Assembly: GCA_030425055.1 (NCBI GenBank)
Contig: JAUHVN010000144.1
Coordinates: forward strand, 1-7,059
DNA from: Actinomycetes bacterium
GTDB lineage: Bacteria > Actinomycetota > Actinomycetes > Actinomycetales > Microbacteriaceae
Length of the DNA stretch: 7,059 bases
Reading direction: 5' to 3'
Shown: piece by piece, positions 1 through 6,686 of the stretch
Layout of the letters: each line of letters starts with the position of its first letter
Position numbering within the stretch: position 1 is the first letter of the stretch
Notes under the pieces: model-generated
Database searches by the model: none
Told to the model about the DNA's origin: nothing
Seen by the model: the letters and a program-made list of their open reading frames with translations, nothing else
Made by a program: the position numbers and the translations under genes

Positions 1-124
1 GTTCGGGATCGAAGGTCTCGTCGTGGGCGATCGCGTCGACGAGGATGCGGTTGCGCATCGTCATCCGCGCCGCTGCATAGGCGATCGCCACCCCTTCCGC
101 GATCGCATCCGCGGTCCGTCCCAT
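1..124 (-). CDS. Unidentified conserved-looking protein, N-terminal part only (runs off the left edge)
   Basis: Only the first 41 residues are visible, beginning MGRTADAIAEGVAIAYAAAR and continuing with a basic, methionine-rich stretch and then ILVDAIAHDETFD. The frame stays open to the window edge. The start is chosen because an AGGAGG ribosome site at 139-134 lies 9 bases before the ATG at 124. An in-frame ATG at 133 directly abuts that site and is too close. The visible part looks like an alanine-rich amphipathic helix with no clear signal peptide. I do not recognise the family and assign no function. The gene diverges from the dehydrogenase at 234, with about 110 bases between the two starts. 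That it is a real gene is supported by the ribosome site and actinobacterial codon use; the rest lies outside the window. Confidence 0.65.
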   Translation of the reverse strand, partial: MGRTADAIAEGVAIAYAAARMTMRNRILVDAIAHDETFDPE

Positions 125-133
125 CGACCCCAT

Positions 134-139
134 CCTCCT
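134..139 (-). promoter_or_regulatory. Ribosome binding site AGGAGG of the left-edge gene
   Basis: A consensus AGGAGG on the minus strand lies 9 bases before the ATG at 124. It decides between the two in-frame ATGs at 133 and 124 in favour of 124, because it abuts the one at 133. Confidence 0.65.
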
Positions 140-221
140 GAAGAGAGGCTAGCCGAGCGCGAGGCTGGGGATGACGGACGGGCGGTGCCGACGGCGTGGG
201 CGACAATCGAAGGACCCCGAC

Positions 222-227
222 GGAAGG
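222..227 (+). promoter_or_regulatory. Ribosome binding site GGAAGG of the SDR gene
   Basis: GGAAGG lies 6 bases before the GTG at 234 and decides the start of the dehydrogenase. The in-frame ATG at 171 has no comparable site and would add 21 mostly basic residues ahead of the Rossmann fold. The ATG at 243 is 15 bases away, too far for good spacing. Confidence 0.6.
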
Positions 228-233
228 ACACCC

Positions 234-1082
234 GTGGCAAGGATGCGACGACTCGACCCCCGCGGCGCGACGAGCGTCATCACCGGAGCGGCCAGCGGCA
301 TGGGAGCCGAGGTCGCCCGCGAGCTCGAGCGACGCGGCGCACGGCTCGCGCTCGTCGACCGCAATGCCGAGGGCCTCGAGACCCTCGCGGCATCCCTCAC
401 CGGCACCGGCCACACCGTGCACGCGGTCGATCTCACCGACGACGCCGCCGTCGCCGCGCTCGCCGCCGACATCGAGGCATCCCACCCCCGCGTGCAGAGC
501 CTGATCACGTGCGCGGGCTCGTCGATGCTCGGCTCGATCGACCAGCTCACGATGGCCGAGATGCGCTGGCTCATGGACGTCAACCTGTGGGGCACCGTGA
601 ACATCACGCAGGCGCTGCTGCCCGCGATGCGGCGCGAGAAGGCCGCCCACATCACGCACCTGGTCTCGATCTACGGGCTCGCCGCGCCTGCCGGACGCAT
701 CCCCTACGCGATGAGCAAGTTCGCCGTGCGCGGGTTCACCGAGTCGCTGCGGCACGAGCTCGAGGACTCATCGGTCACCGTCGGCGCGGTCTACCCGGCC
801 GGAGTGAAGACCGGCATCATCCTGCACGGGCGCTACGCCGCCGCGCTCGACCCGACGATCGCCCAGCGCGCCGCCGCCGCCCAGGCCGCGATGTACCACA
901 CCGAGCCCGCCGACGCCGCGCACCGCATCGTCGAGGCGACCGTCCGGCGCAAGCCCCGCACCATGATCGGCCGCGAAGCGCGCCTCGTCGACGTGCTCGC
1001 ACGCGTCACGCCGACCCGGTACTGGGTGCCGATGCGCGGCCCGCTGCGCGAGGCGATCGACACGACCACCCCCGCCTCGTGA
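234..1082 (+). CDS. Classical short-chain dehydrogenase/reductase (SDR family oxidoreductase)
   Basis: The 282-residue protein is a cytoplasmic NAD(P)-dependent oxidoreductase of the classical SDR family; its substrate cannot be read from sequence. The Rossmann glycine motif TGAASGMG is at residues 17-24. An Asp at 42, at the end of the second strand (LALVDR), usually favours NAD(H) over NADP(H). The usual NNAG motif appears as TCAG at 92-95. The catalytic set is complete: Asn117 (DVNLWG), Ser145 (VSIYG), Tyr158 and Lys162 (YAMSK), followed by the typical helix GFTESLRHEL. A PAG turn is at 188-190. No signal peptide or membrane segment is seen. The GTG start is chosen from the ribosome site at 222-227. 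The gene stands alone: its left neighbour diverges and the small gene at 1175 has its own likely promoter, so it is probably unrelated to the arabinose operon. Family assignment is secure; function is unknown. Confidence 0.93.
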   Translation: MARMRRLDPRGATSVITGAASGMGAEVARELERRGARLALVDRNAEGLETLAASLTGTGHTVHAVDLTDDAAVAALAADIEASHPRVQSLITCAGSSMLGSIDQLTMAEMRWLMDVNLWGTVNITQALLPAMRREKAAHITHLVSIYGLAAPAGRIPYAMSKFAVRGFTESLRHELEDSSVTVGAVYPAGVKTGIILHGRYAAALDPTIAQRAAAAQAAMYHTEPADAAHRIVEATVRRKPRTMIGREARLVDVLARVTPTRYWVPMRGPLREAIDTTTPAS

Positions 1083-1114
1083 ATTAGCAACCCCGCCCGC
1101 TTCGCGCAACCCCC

Positions 1115-1143
1115 CTGACGCTGCGCGCACGCGCACGTAGCGT
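1115..1143 (+). promoter_or_regulatory. Probable housekeeping-type promoter of the small charged protein gene
   Basis: CTGACG at 1115-1120 matches the TTGACA -35 box at four of six positions. After a 17-base spacer, TAGCGT at 1138-1143 fits the actinobacterial TANNNT -10 box. Transcription would begin near 1150, giving a leader of about 25 bases that contains the ribosome site AAGGAG (1163-1168), 6 bases before the ATG at 1175. The spacing is ideal but each box is only a partial match, so this is an inference from pattern alone. Confidence 0.45.
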
Positions 1144-1174
1144 CGGAGCGCACCCTGTCGGGAAGGAGCACAAC

Positions 1175-1372
1175 ATGGGATTCATGGACGACGCGAAGGA
1201 GACCGCCGAGGCCGTCGGCGAGAAGGTCTCGCGCACGTGGGAGGACACCACCGACCGCATCGGCGACAAGGTCGACGAGATGAAGGCGGATGCCGACGTC
1301 AAGAAGGCCGAGGCCGAGCGCGACTCGGTCGAGAAGCGCAACGAGATCAAGGAAGAGTTGCGAGACAACTGA
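1175..1372 (+). CDS. Small, highly charged helical protein (CsbD/LEA-like hypothetical)
   Basis: This 65-residue protein has no cysteine, proline or long hydrophobic run. It is dominated by Lys, Glu, Asp, Arg and Ala and should form one or two long amphipathic helices. Residues 1-36 carry repeated units of the type AKETAEAVGEKV and TTDRIGDKVDEM, the style of CsbD-like and LEA-like stress proteins. Residues 37-65 are almost purely charged (KKAEAERDSVEKRNEIKEEL) and could form a coiled coil. No signal peptide or membrane segment is seen. The start is supported by AAGGAG 6 bases before the ATG. A plausible promoter lies upstream, and two hairpins follow the stop. Proteins of this style are often stress-induced and associate with nucleic acid or membranes, but nothing here proves that role. 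The gene looks real; the family label is tentative. Confidence 0.8.
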   Translation: MGFMDDAKETAEAVGEKVSRTWEDTTDRIGDKVDEMKADADVKKAEAERDSVEKRNEIKEELRDN

Positions 1373-1383
1373 TCCATCGACCA

Positions 1384-1405
1384 CCCGCGGCCGTTTCGCC
1401 GCGGG
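1384..1405. terminator. GC-rich hairpin 1 between convergent genes
   Basis: CCCGCGGC and GCCGCGGG form a perfect 8-bp stem around a 6-base loop (CGTTTC), starting 12 bases after the stop of the small charged protein gene. There is no T-run, which is common for terminators in high-GC actinobacteria. Its place between two convergent genes supports a terminator role. Confidence 0.55.
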
Positions 1406-1413
1406 CCACGCGG

Positions 1414-1441
1414 AGGGCTCCGGAGCGTACTCGGGGGCCCT
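1414..1441. terminator. GC-rich hairpin 2, probable bidirectional terminator of the ara operon
   Basis: AGGGCTCCGGAG and CTCGGGGGCCCT pair over 12 positions with one G-G mismatch and one G-T wobble around a CGTA tetraloop. On the minus strand it begins 15 bases after the stop of the last operon gene (1457), the right place for an operon terminator. It has no T-run on either strand. With hairpin 1 it would separate the two converging transcripts. Confidence 0.6.
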
Positions 1442-1456
1442 CTGTCGCGTCCGGGG

Positions 1457-2398
1457 TCAGCCGATCGGGCGGATGCTCCACGATGCGGCCGCGGTCGCAC
1501 CCGGCTCGAGCACGATCAGGCCGGTGTCGAACGGGTAGGACGCGTCGTTGAACGCGTCGGGCGCGCACGTCATCGGCTCGACCGCCATTCCGGCGCGGTG
1601 CCCGGGCTTGCCGGGCTTGTCGGAGGTGTGCACCTGCACCCAGGGGCACGCCTCGCCCCACGTGATCGCGACACCTCGGCCGGCGGCATCCGTCACCTTC
1701 ACCTCGGTGGAGCCGTCGGCGCGGTGCATACCCGTGTACGCGTGGTCGAGCTCGGTGAGGCCGATGTGCTTGCGGGCGCGGAAGTCGAAGCGCTCGGGAT
1801 CATGCGCGTCGACGTCGACGAGCTCGGTGGGGATGAGCCGATCGGGAGTCACCTCGAGCACGCGATCGGCGGGCAGCTCAAGGTACCAGTCGTCGACGAG
1901 CCCCTCCCCCGCGACGAGGTAGGGGTGCGCAGCCGTACCCCACGGCGCAGCCGAAGCGCTGAGATTCTCGGCGACGACCGTCTGCGTGATGCCCTCGGCG
2001 TCGAGTTCGAAGGTCGTCGTCACCGCGATGCGCCACGGGTAGCCGGTCTGCGGCTGGATCACCGCGCGCAGCACGACGCGGGCATCCGACGACTCGACGG
2101 CCTCGTAGTCGAGCCATCCGGCCAGACCGTGCAGCGCGTGCCCGCGCGCGGGCTCGGTGAGCGGCACCTGCATGTCCTCACCGTCGAAGGTGTACTTGCC
2201 GTCGACGACGCGGTTCGGCCACGGCGCGAGCGTCGCGCCTCGGTAGCTCAGCCGCACCTCGTCGGCCTCGTACGGCACGGTGAGGTGACGCCCGTCGGCG
2301 GTGAACGAGCGCAGGGATGCCCCGACGCTCGCGACGACTGCTTCGAGCGCGCCCGCGCGCAGGACGTGCTGGGTGCCGGACAGAGGTGTGGCGGACAT
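1457..2398 (-). CDS. Aldose 1-epimerase family protein (arabinose mutarotase candidate)
   Basis: The 313-residue protein belongs to the aldose 1-epimerase (GalM-like, COG2017) family, which interconverts alpha and beta anomers of free sugars in the cytoplasm. Family landmarks appear in order: the sugar-binding NR pair at 62-63 (APWPNRVVDG), HALHGL at 87-92 with His90, AHPYL at 157-161 with catalytic His158, LDHAYTG at 217-223 with Asp218, and the catalytic base Glu274 in the EPM motif. The length is normal for the divergent actinobacterial members. The ATG at 2398 follows a GGAG site by 8 bases. The gene is last in the operon, 35 bases after araA, which suggests it supplies the anomer of L-arabinose used by the isomerase; the family alone does not prove arabinose specificity. 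A glucose-6-phosphate 1-epimerase is less likely given the context. The family call is secure, the substrate inferred. Confidence 0.92.
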   Translation of the reverse strand: MSATPLSGTQHVLRAGALEAVVASVGASLRSFTADGRHLTVPYEADEVRLSYRGATLAPWPNRVVDGKYTFDGEDMQVPLTEPARGHALHGLAGWLDYEAVESSDARVVLRAVIQPQTGYPWRIAVTTTFELDAEGITQTVVAENLSASAAPWGTAAHPYLVAGEGLVDDWYLELPADRVLEVTPDRLIPTELVDVDAHDPERFDFRARKHIGLTELDHAYTGMHRADGSTEVKVTDAAGRGVAITWGEACPWVQVHTSDKPGKPGHRAGMAVEPMTCAPDAFNDASYPFDTGLIVLEPGATAAASWSIRPIG

Positions 2399-2433
2399 GC
2401 GGAATGCTCCGTTCGCGAGGGTGTGCGGAGCGG

Positions 2434-3945
2434 TCAGAGCCCCTGGGCCAGTCGATAGTATGCCGCGTTCCAGCGCAGCTCGCGCTGGAATCCGCGGACG
2501 GTCGTCGCATCGTCGATCGTGAGCAGCTCGACGCCGGCGATCTCGGCGAAATCGCGGAAGACCTCGATGCCGACGGCCGTGGTCATCACGGTGTGGTGCG
2601 CCGCACCGGCGGCCAGCCAGCACGCCGCACTCGTGGTGAAGTCGGGCTGGGGCTTCCAGACCGCGCGGCCGACGGGCAGCTTCGGCAGGTCGGGGGCCTC
2701 GACGTTGTCGACGACGTTCGCGACCAGGCGGAAGCGATCGCGCATGTCGCTCATCGCGACGACGAGCGCCGGACCCGGGTCGGCGGTGAAGACCAGCCGC
2801 ACCGGGTCGGCCTTGCCGCCGATACCCAGCGGATGCACCTCGAGCCGGGGCCGGGCGGTCGTGAGCGACGGGGCGACCTCGAGCATGTGCGCGCCGAGGA
2901 TCTTCTCGTCGCCCGGCACGAGGTCGTACGTGTAGTCCTCCATGAGACTCGCGCCGCCGGGCAGCCCCGCACCCATGACGTTCGCGATGCGCACCAGGAC
3001 CGCCGTCTTCCAGTCGCCCTCGGCCCCGAAGCCGTACCCCTCGGCCATGAGCCGCTGCACGGCCAGCCCGGGCAGCTGGGTCAGCGAGCCGAGGTCTTCG
3101 AACGTGGTCGTGAACGCGCCGAAGCCGCCCTCTTCGAGGAACGAGCGCAGACCGAGTTCGATCGCGGCCCCGTCGCGCAGCGACTGGTGACGGTCGCCGC
3201 CGGGTCGCAGGTCGGTCTGCACGTCGTACAGGTCGACGTATTCCTCGATCAGCGCGTCGACGTCGGCATCCGTCGCCTCGCCGACGGCCTCCGCGAGCTC
3301 GTTGACGCCCCACGTGTTGACCTGCACGCCGAAGCGCAGCTCGGCTTCGGTCTTGTCGCCCTCGGTCACCGCGACGTAGCGCATGTTGTCGCCGAACCGC
3401 GCGAGCTTGAGAGCGCGGGATGCCGCCCATCCGGCGGCCGCGCGCTGCCAGTCCTCGACCTGCGCGAGTACCGCAGGGTTCGACACGTGCCCGACGACCG
3501 TCTTGCGGGCCACGCCGAGGCGGGTCTGGATGTACCCGAACTCGCGGTCGCCGTGCGCGGCCTGGTTCAGGTTCATGAAGTCGAAGTCGATCTCGCCCCA
3601 CGGAAGCTCGACGTTCGCCTGCGTGTGCAGGTGCAGCAGAGGCGCACGCAGCTCGTCGAGGCCTGCGATCCACATCTTCGCCGGGCTGAAGGTGTGCATC
3701 CACGCGATGACGCCGATGACGTCGTCGCGTGCGTTGACGTCGAGGGCGAGGCGGCGGATCGACTCGGAGTCGGTGAGCACCGGCTTCCACACAACGCGCA
3801 CCGGCAGTCCGGCCAGGCCGGCGGCCACCTGCTGCGACTGCTCGGCCACCTGACGGAGCGTCTCGTCGCCGTACAGCGACTGGCTGCCGGTGACGAACCA
3901 GATCTCGTAGCCGTCGAGCGAGGTGGACAGGGGTGTGCGGGTCAT
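2434..3945 (-). CDS. araA: L-arabinose isomerase
   Basis: AraA converts L-arabinose to L-ribulose in the cytoplasm using a divalent metal, usually manganese. The protein has 503 residues, close to the usual 500. Highly conserved blocks are visible: [11 protein letters not shown] at 16-26, [12 protein letters not shown] at 82-93, HLHTQ at 105-109, NTWGVNEL at 210-217, [13 protein letters not shown] at 303-315, MEDYTYDL at 335-342, GAHMLEV at 351-357 and GAAHHT at 447-452. By comparison with the E. coli enzyme, the metal ligands are Glu309, Glu336, His353 and one of His450/His451, so the active site is complete. The ATG at 3945 is preceded by GAAGGA at 6 bases. Longer in-frame starts upstream only add low-complexity sequence overlapping araB. 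The gene follows araB by 16 bases and lies in one operon with araD, araB and the epimerase. It is not fused or truncated. Confidence 0.98.
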   Translation of the reverse strand: MTRTPLSTSLDGYEIWFVTGSQSLYGDETLRQVAEQSQQVAAGLAGLPVRVVWKPVLTDSESIRRLALDVNARDDVIGVIAWMHTFSPAKMWIAGLDELRAPLLHLHTQANVELPWGEIDFDFMNLNQAAHGDREFGYIQTRLGVARKTVVGHVSNPAVLAQVEDWQRAAAGWAASRALKLARFGDNMRYVAVTEGDKTEAELRFGVQVNTWGVNELAEAVGEATDADVDALIEEYVDLYDVQTDLRPGGDRHQSLRDGAAIELGLRSFLEEGGFGAFTTTFEDLGSLTQLPGLAVQRLMAEGYGFGAEGDWKTAVLVRIANVMGAGLPGGASLMEDYTYDLVPGDEKILGAHMLEVAPSLTTARPRLEVHPLGIGGKADPVRLVFTADPGPALVVAMSDMRDRFRLVANVVDNVEAPDLPKLPVGRAVWKPQPDFTTSAACWLAAGAAHHTVMTTAVGIEVFRDFAEIAGVELLTIDDATTVRGFQRELRWNAAYYRLAQGL

Positions 3946-3961
3946 TCGTGGTCCTTCGGTC

Positions 3962-5557
3962 TCAGAGGGCCTCGACGGCGGCGCGCTCGGCGGCGAGGCC
4001 GGCGATGTAGCGGTCGAGGTAGGCGGCGTAGTCGGCGACGAGCTCGGGTTCGGGGTCGGCGACGTCGACGGCCGCATCCGCAAAGACGGTGCGGTCGAGG
4101 TGGTCGCCGAGCGCCTGCTCCGGCGCGTGCGCGAGATAGGCGGCGAGCACGGCGATGCCCCACGCGCCGCCCTCCGACGCGGTCTCGCCGACGGCGACCG
4201 GTGCGTCGAGCGCCGCTGCGAGGAAGCGCTGTGCGACGCCCGCGGTGCGGAAGACGCCGCCGTGCGCGAACATCCGGTCGACCGTCACGCCTTCGGCGGC
4301 GAGCACGCGCATCCCGATCGAGAGCGTGCCGAACACGCCGTACACCTGCGCGCGCATGAACGAGCCCAGTGTCAGCACGCTGTCGGGCGAGCGGACGACC
4401 ATCGGCCGCCCCTCGTCGAGGCCCGCGATCGGCTCTCCGGCCAGGTGGTTGTAGACGAGGACTCCGCCGGCATCCGCGGGGCTCGAGAGCGCCTCGCCCA
4501 GGAGCGTCTCGAAGACCGCGTCCTGGTCGAGCGGCGTGCCGGAGGCCGCGGCGAAACGGCCGAACATCGCGGCCCACGTCGCCAGCTCGCTCGCGCCGTT
4601 GTTGCAGTGCACCATCGCGACCGGGTCGCCGGCGGGGGTCGTGACGATGTCGAGTTCGTCGTGCGCGGCGGCCAGCGGATGCTCGAGCACGACCATCGCG
4701 AAGATGCTCGTCCCGGCACTCACGTTGCCGGTGCGCGGCGCGACGGCGTTCGTGGCGACCATGCCGGTTCCGGCGTCGCCCTCGGGTGGGCAGAGCGGGA
4801 TGCCCGGCCGAAGGCCGCCGCTCGGGTCGAGCAGGAGTGCACCCTCGGACGTGAGCTCTCCGGCGGGTTCGCCGGCGAGGAGCACCCTGGGCAGCAGGTC
4901 GCGCAGCGGGTGCGCGAGCGTGCTGTCGGCCGCGAGGCTGTCGTAGGCGTGCAGCATCCGCTCGTCGTAGTCGCGCGTCGCCGGGTCGATCGGGAACATG
5001 CCGGATGCGTCGCCGACGCCGAGCACGCGCCGGCCGGTCAGACGTTCGTGCACGTAGCCGGCGAGGGTCGTGATCGAGCGGATGCGCGGCACGTGCGGTT
5101 CCTCGTCGAGGACGGCCTGGTGCAGGTGGGCGATCGACCACCGCAGCGGGATATTGACGGAGAAGAGCGCCGACAGCTCTTCTGCGGCCCGGCCGGTCGT
5201 CGTGTTGCGCCACGTGCGGAACGGGACGAGCAGGTCTCCGGTCTCGTCCAAGGCGAGGTAGCCGTGCATCATGGCGGAGACGCCGATCGCTCCGAACGTC
5301 TCCGGGCGCACGCCGTGCCGTTCCTCGGCGTCGGCGACGACGGCCGCGAACGCGGACTGCAGACCCGCCCACACGTCGTCGAGCGCGTACGTCCACATGC
5401 GGTCCTCGAAGCGGTTCTCCCACGCGTGGCCGCCGACGGCGAGCACTGTCGCCGGGTCGTCGGCGTCGATCAGGCACGCCTTGATGCGGGTCGAGCCGAA
5501 CTCGATTCCCAATGCGGTGCGTCCCTCGGCGATCGCCTCAGCGCCGGCGGCGGTCAC
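3962..5557 (-). CDS. araB: FGGY-family kinase, probable L-ribulokinase (AraB role)
   Basis: The 531-residue protein should phosphorylate L-ribulose to L-ribulose 5-phosphate with ATP, between AraA and AraD. FGGY landmarks: the first phosphate-binding segment [10 protein letters not shown] at 17-26, TWRN at 115-118, DASGMFPID at 183-191, GDAGTG at 260-265 with Asp261 as candidate catalytic base, [10 protein letters not shown] at 277-286 at the start of the ATPase-like second half, NGASELATW at 320-328, GGVFRT at 433-438 and EGGAWG at 462-467. The start is GTG at 5557, overlapping the araD stop as GTGA. There is no clear ribosome site, so translation is probably coupled to araD. About 16 residues precede the kinase fold. 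The first motif differs from the DFGS(D/E)S(V/G)RA style of classical AraB, so ribulokinase specificity rests mainly on its position between araD and araA. Xylulokinase or another pentulokinase is the alternative. Confidence 0.88.
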   Translation of the reverse strand: MTAAGAEAIAEGRTALGIEFGSTRIKACLIDADDPATVLAVGGHAWENRFEDRMWTYALDDVWAGLQSAFAAVVADAEERHGVRPETFGAIGVSAMMHGYLALDETGDLLVPFRTWRNTTTGRAAEELSALFSVNIPLRWSIAHLHQAVLDEEPHVPRIRSITTLAGYVHERLTGRRVLGVGDASGMFPIDPATRDYDERMLHAYDSLAADSTLAHPLRDLLPRVLLAGEPAGELTSEGALLLDPSGGLRPGIPLCPPEGDAGTGMVATNAVAPRTGNVSAGTSIFAMVVLEHPLAAAHDELDIVTTPAGDPVAMVHCNNGASELATWAAMFGRFAAASGTPLDQDAVFETLLGEALSSPADAGGVLVYNHLAGEPIAGLDEGRPMVVRSPDSVLTLGSFMRAQVYGVFGTLSIGMRVLAAEGVTVDRMFAHGGVFRTAGVAQRFLAAALDAPVAVGETASEGGAWGIAVLAAYLAHAPEQALGDHLDRTVFADAAVDVADPEPELVADYAAYLDRYIAGLAAERAAVEAL

Positions 5558-6279
5558 GGGGTGGGCCCGTCGTCGCGGCGGTCGTCGCCGGCCTGACCGT
5601 AGACGTTCTGGTAGCGGGCGTAGAGGGCGTCGATCTTGTCCTGCGGGATCGGGATGAGCGGACCCGCCTCGCGTGCGAGGTGCACGGTGCGCGCCGCGTC
5701 CTCGCACATGACGGCGGCTTTGACGGCGTCGGCGGCGGTCACCCCGATCGTGAACGGGCCGTGGTTCTGCATGAGCACGGCGCGCGAGCGGTGACCGCGC
5801 AGCGTGTCGACGATGCCGCGGCCGATCGAGTCGTCGCCGATGATCGCGAACGGACCGATGGGGATGGGCCCGCCGAACTCGTCGGCCATGCCGGTGATGA
5901 CGCAGGGGATCTCCTCGCCGCGCGCCGCCCACGCGACCGCGTAGGTGGAGTGCGTGTGCACCACCCCGCCGACCTCGGGCATCTGCCGGTAGACGTACGC
6001 GTGCGCCGCGGTGTCGCTCGACGGGCTTCGCTCGCTGCCGGGCGTGCCCGCGACGACGTTCCCGTCGAGGTCGCACAGGATCATGTTCTCCGGCGCGAGG
6101 TCGTCGTAACTCACACCGCTCGGCTTGATGACGAACAGATCGGCGCCGGGCACGCGCCCCGACACGTTGCCGCCGGTCCACACGACCAGGCCGTAGCGCA
6201 CGAGCTCACCGTGCAGGCGTGCGACGTCGGCGCGCACCTGATCGATGGCCGCCTCGACATCGGGGCTGAACTGCGTCAC
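5554..6279 (-). CDS. araD: L-ribulose-5-phosphate 4-epimerase
   Basis: AraD converts L-ribulose 5-phosphate to D-xylulose 5-phosphate by a zinc-dependent retro-aldol reaction in the cytoplasm. The 241-residue length is close to the usual 231. Conserved class II aldolase/AraD residues are visible: TGGNVSGR at 35-42 and KPSGV at 52-56 (phosphate binding), SSDT at 87-90, zinc ligands His108 and His110 (VVHTHS), acidic Asp133 in GMADEFGG, third zinc ligand His173 (QNHGPF), and Tyr227 near the end, equivalent to the catalytic Tyr229 of E. coli. The C-terminal tail ([11 protein letters not shown]) is hydrophilic. The GTG at 6279 follows a GGAGGA site at 6288-6283 by about 4 bases; no better start gives the correct frame. 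The gene is first in the operon, downstream of the palindromic operator, and its stop overlaps the araB start. Related UlaF/SgbE-type epimerases act on the same compound, but the araA neighbour supports AraD. Confidence 0.95.
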   Translation of the reverse strand: MTQFSPDVEAAIDQVRADVARLHGELVRYGLVVWTGGNVSGRVPGADLFVIKPSGVSYDDLAPENMILCDLDGNVVAGTPGSERSPSSDTAAHAYVYRQMPEVGGVVHTHSTYAVAWAARGEEIPCVITGMADEFGGPIPIGPFAIIGDDSIGRGIVDTLRGHRSRAVLMQNHGPFTIGVTAADAVKAAVMCEDAARTVHLAREAGPLIPIPQDKIDALYARYQNVYGQAGDDRRDDGPTP

Positions 6280-6315
6280 GGGTCCTCCATCGGCGTCACG
6301 TGCGGACGACGATGA

Positions 6316-6329
6316 TGTTACCGGTAACA
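6316..6329. promoter_or_regulatory. Perfect palindromic operator upstream of araD, LacI-type
   Basis: TGTTACCGGTAACA is a perfect 14-bp inverted repeat with a central CG, the form typical of LacI-family operators. It sits in the only sizeable gap of the minus-strand gene block, 37 bases before the araD start. On the minus strand the sequence TAACAT (6320-6315) within and beside it resembles a TANNNT -10 box, so a bound repressor could block RNA polymerase. I could not find a convincing -35 box at 16-18 bases. A LacI-family gene lies close upstream. That this regulator binds here is inference; the palindrome itself is directly visible and occurs once in the window. Confidence 0.8.
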
Positions 6330-6358
6330 ATCGATGGGCACCACCCCCGGGCCTCAGG

Positions 6359-6649
6359 TCATGCGTTCGGATTGGACGCCTTGCCGTCGAGCCACAGCTC
6401 GTTCGTCGGATCCGAATGGGTGCCGCCGCTGCCGACGTGCTTGTCGCTGATATGCGGCCCCTTCGTGATGACGTGCACCATCGCCATCGCGTGCCCCCGG
6501 CCCAGGCCGTAGTCCTCGGCGAGCCACGCGACGATGGGCGTCGCCTTCGTCGTCTCGTCGAAACCCTTCTCATGGGCGATCTCGATCAGCTGGCGCGGGG
6601 TGAGCCCCGTCTTGGTCTCGACGGCGTCGAGGTAGGCCTGGAACGACAT
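6359..6649 (-). CDS. DUF4287 domain protein, small
   Basis: The 96-residue protein matches the DUF4287 pattern: an N-terminal helix (SFQAYLDAVETKTG), then TPRQLIEIAHEKGF at 17-30, TPIVAWLAEDYGLGRGHAMA at 37-56 and MVHVITKGP at 57-65. The tail at 66-96 is polar and ends LWLDGKASNPNA. No signal peptide or membrane segment is seen. The domain is small and helical and common in actinobacteria, sometimes joined to DUF5655; its biochemical role is not established. The ATG at 6649 is chosen because the family begins there. The ribosome site is weak (AGAGAG, about 3 bases before). The gene lies 37 bases after the LacI-type regulator, on the same strand, and 79 bases before araD, with the operator between. 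It may share the regulator's transcript. No link to arabinose metabolism is visible beyond position. The family call is strong; function unknown. Confidence 0.88.
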   Translation of the reverse strand: MSFQAYLDAVETKTGLTPRQLIEIAHEKGFDETTKATPIVAWLAEDYGLGRGHAMAMVHVITKGPHISDKHVGSGGTHSDPTNELWLDGKASNPNA

Positions 6650-6686
6650 GGACTCTCTTTCTGCGGGGTGGCGGGCGAACGGACGG

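Noticed and set aside
147..154. Palindrome GGCTAGCC with a nearby inverted GGCT in the divergent gap
   Set aside because: It is only 8 bp, the flanking arms do not pair further, and no promoter boxes are convincingly placed around it.
202..207. GACAAT as a -10 box for the SDR gene
   Set aside because: It matches four of six positions, but no -35 box is found at 16-18 bases upstream, so it is not reported as a promoter.
23..1087. A 354-codon plus-strand frame overlapping the SDR gene
   Set aside because: It is an Arg/His/Pro-rich shadow in another frame. The SDR frame carries all catalytic motifs and a ribosome site.
1806..1819. CGTCGACGTCGACG palindrome inside the epimerase gene
   Set aside because: It arises from repeated GTC and GAC codons (Val-Asp-Val-Asp) in a high-GC gene, and similar strings recur across the window.
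1457..3790. A 777-codon minus-strand frame that appears to fuse sequence within araA to the epimerase
   Set aside because: Only the last 313 residues, from the ATG at 2398, are a real protein. The rest is an out-of-frame reading of araA that happens to lack stops.
2317..5596. Very long plus-strand open frames antisense to araA and araB (680 and 557 codons)
   Set aside because: They are Arg/Ala/Gly/Asp-rich, match no family motif, lack ribosome sites, and mirror strongly biased high-GC genes whose products are clearly recognisable on the other strand.
3962..6181. A 739-codon minus-strand frame containing araB with an N-terminal extension of about 208 residues
   Set aside because: The extension is an Arg-rich alternate-frame reading of araD. 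The real kinase starts at the GTG at 5557.
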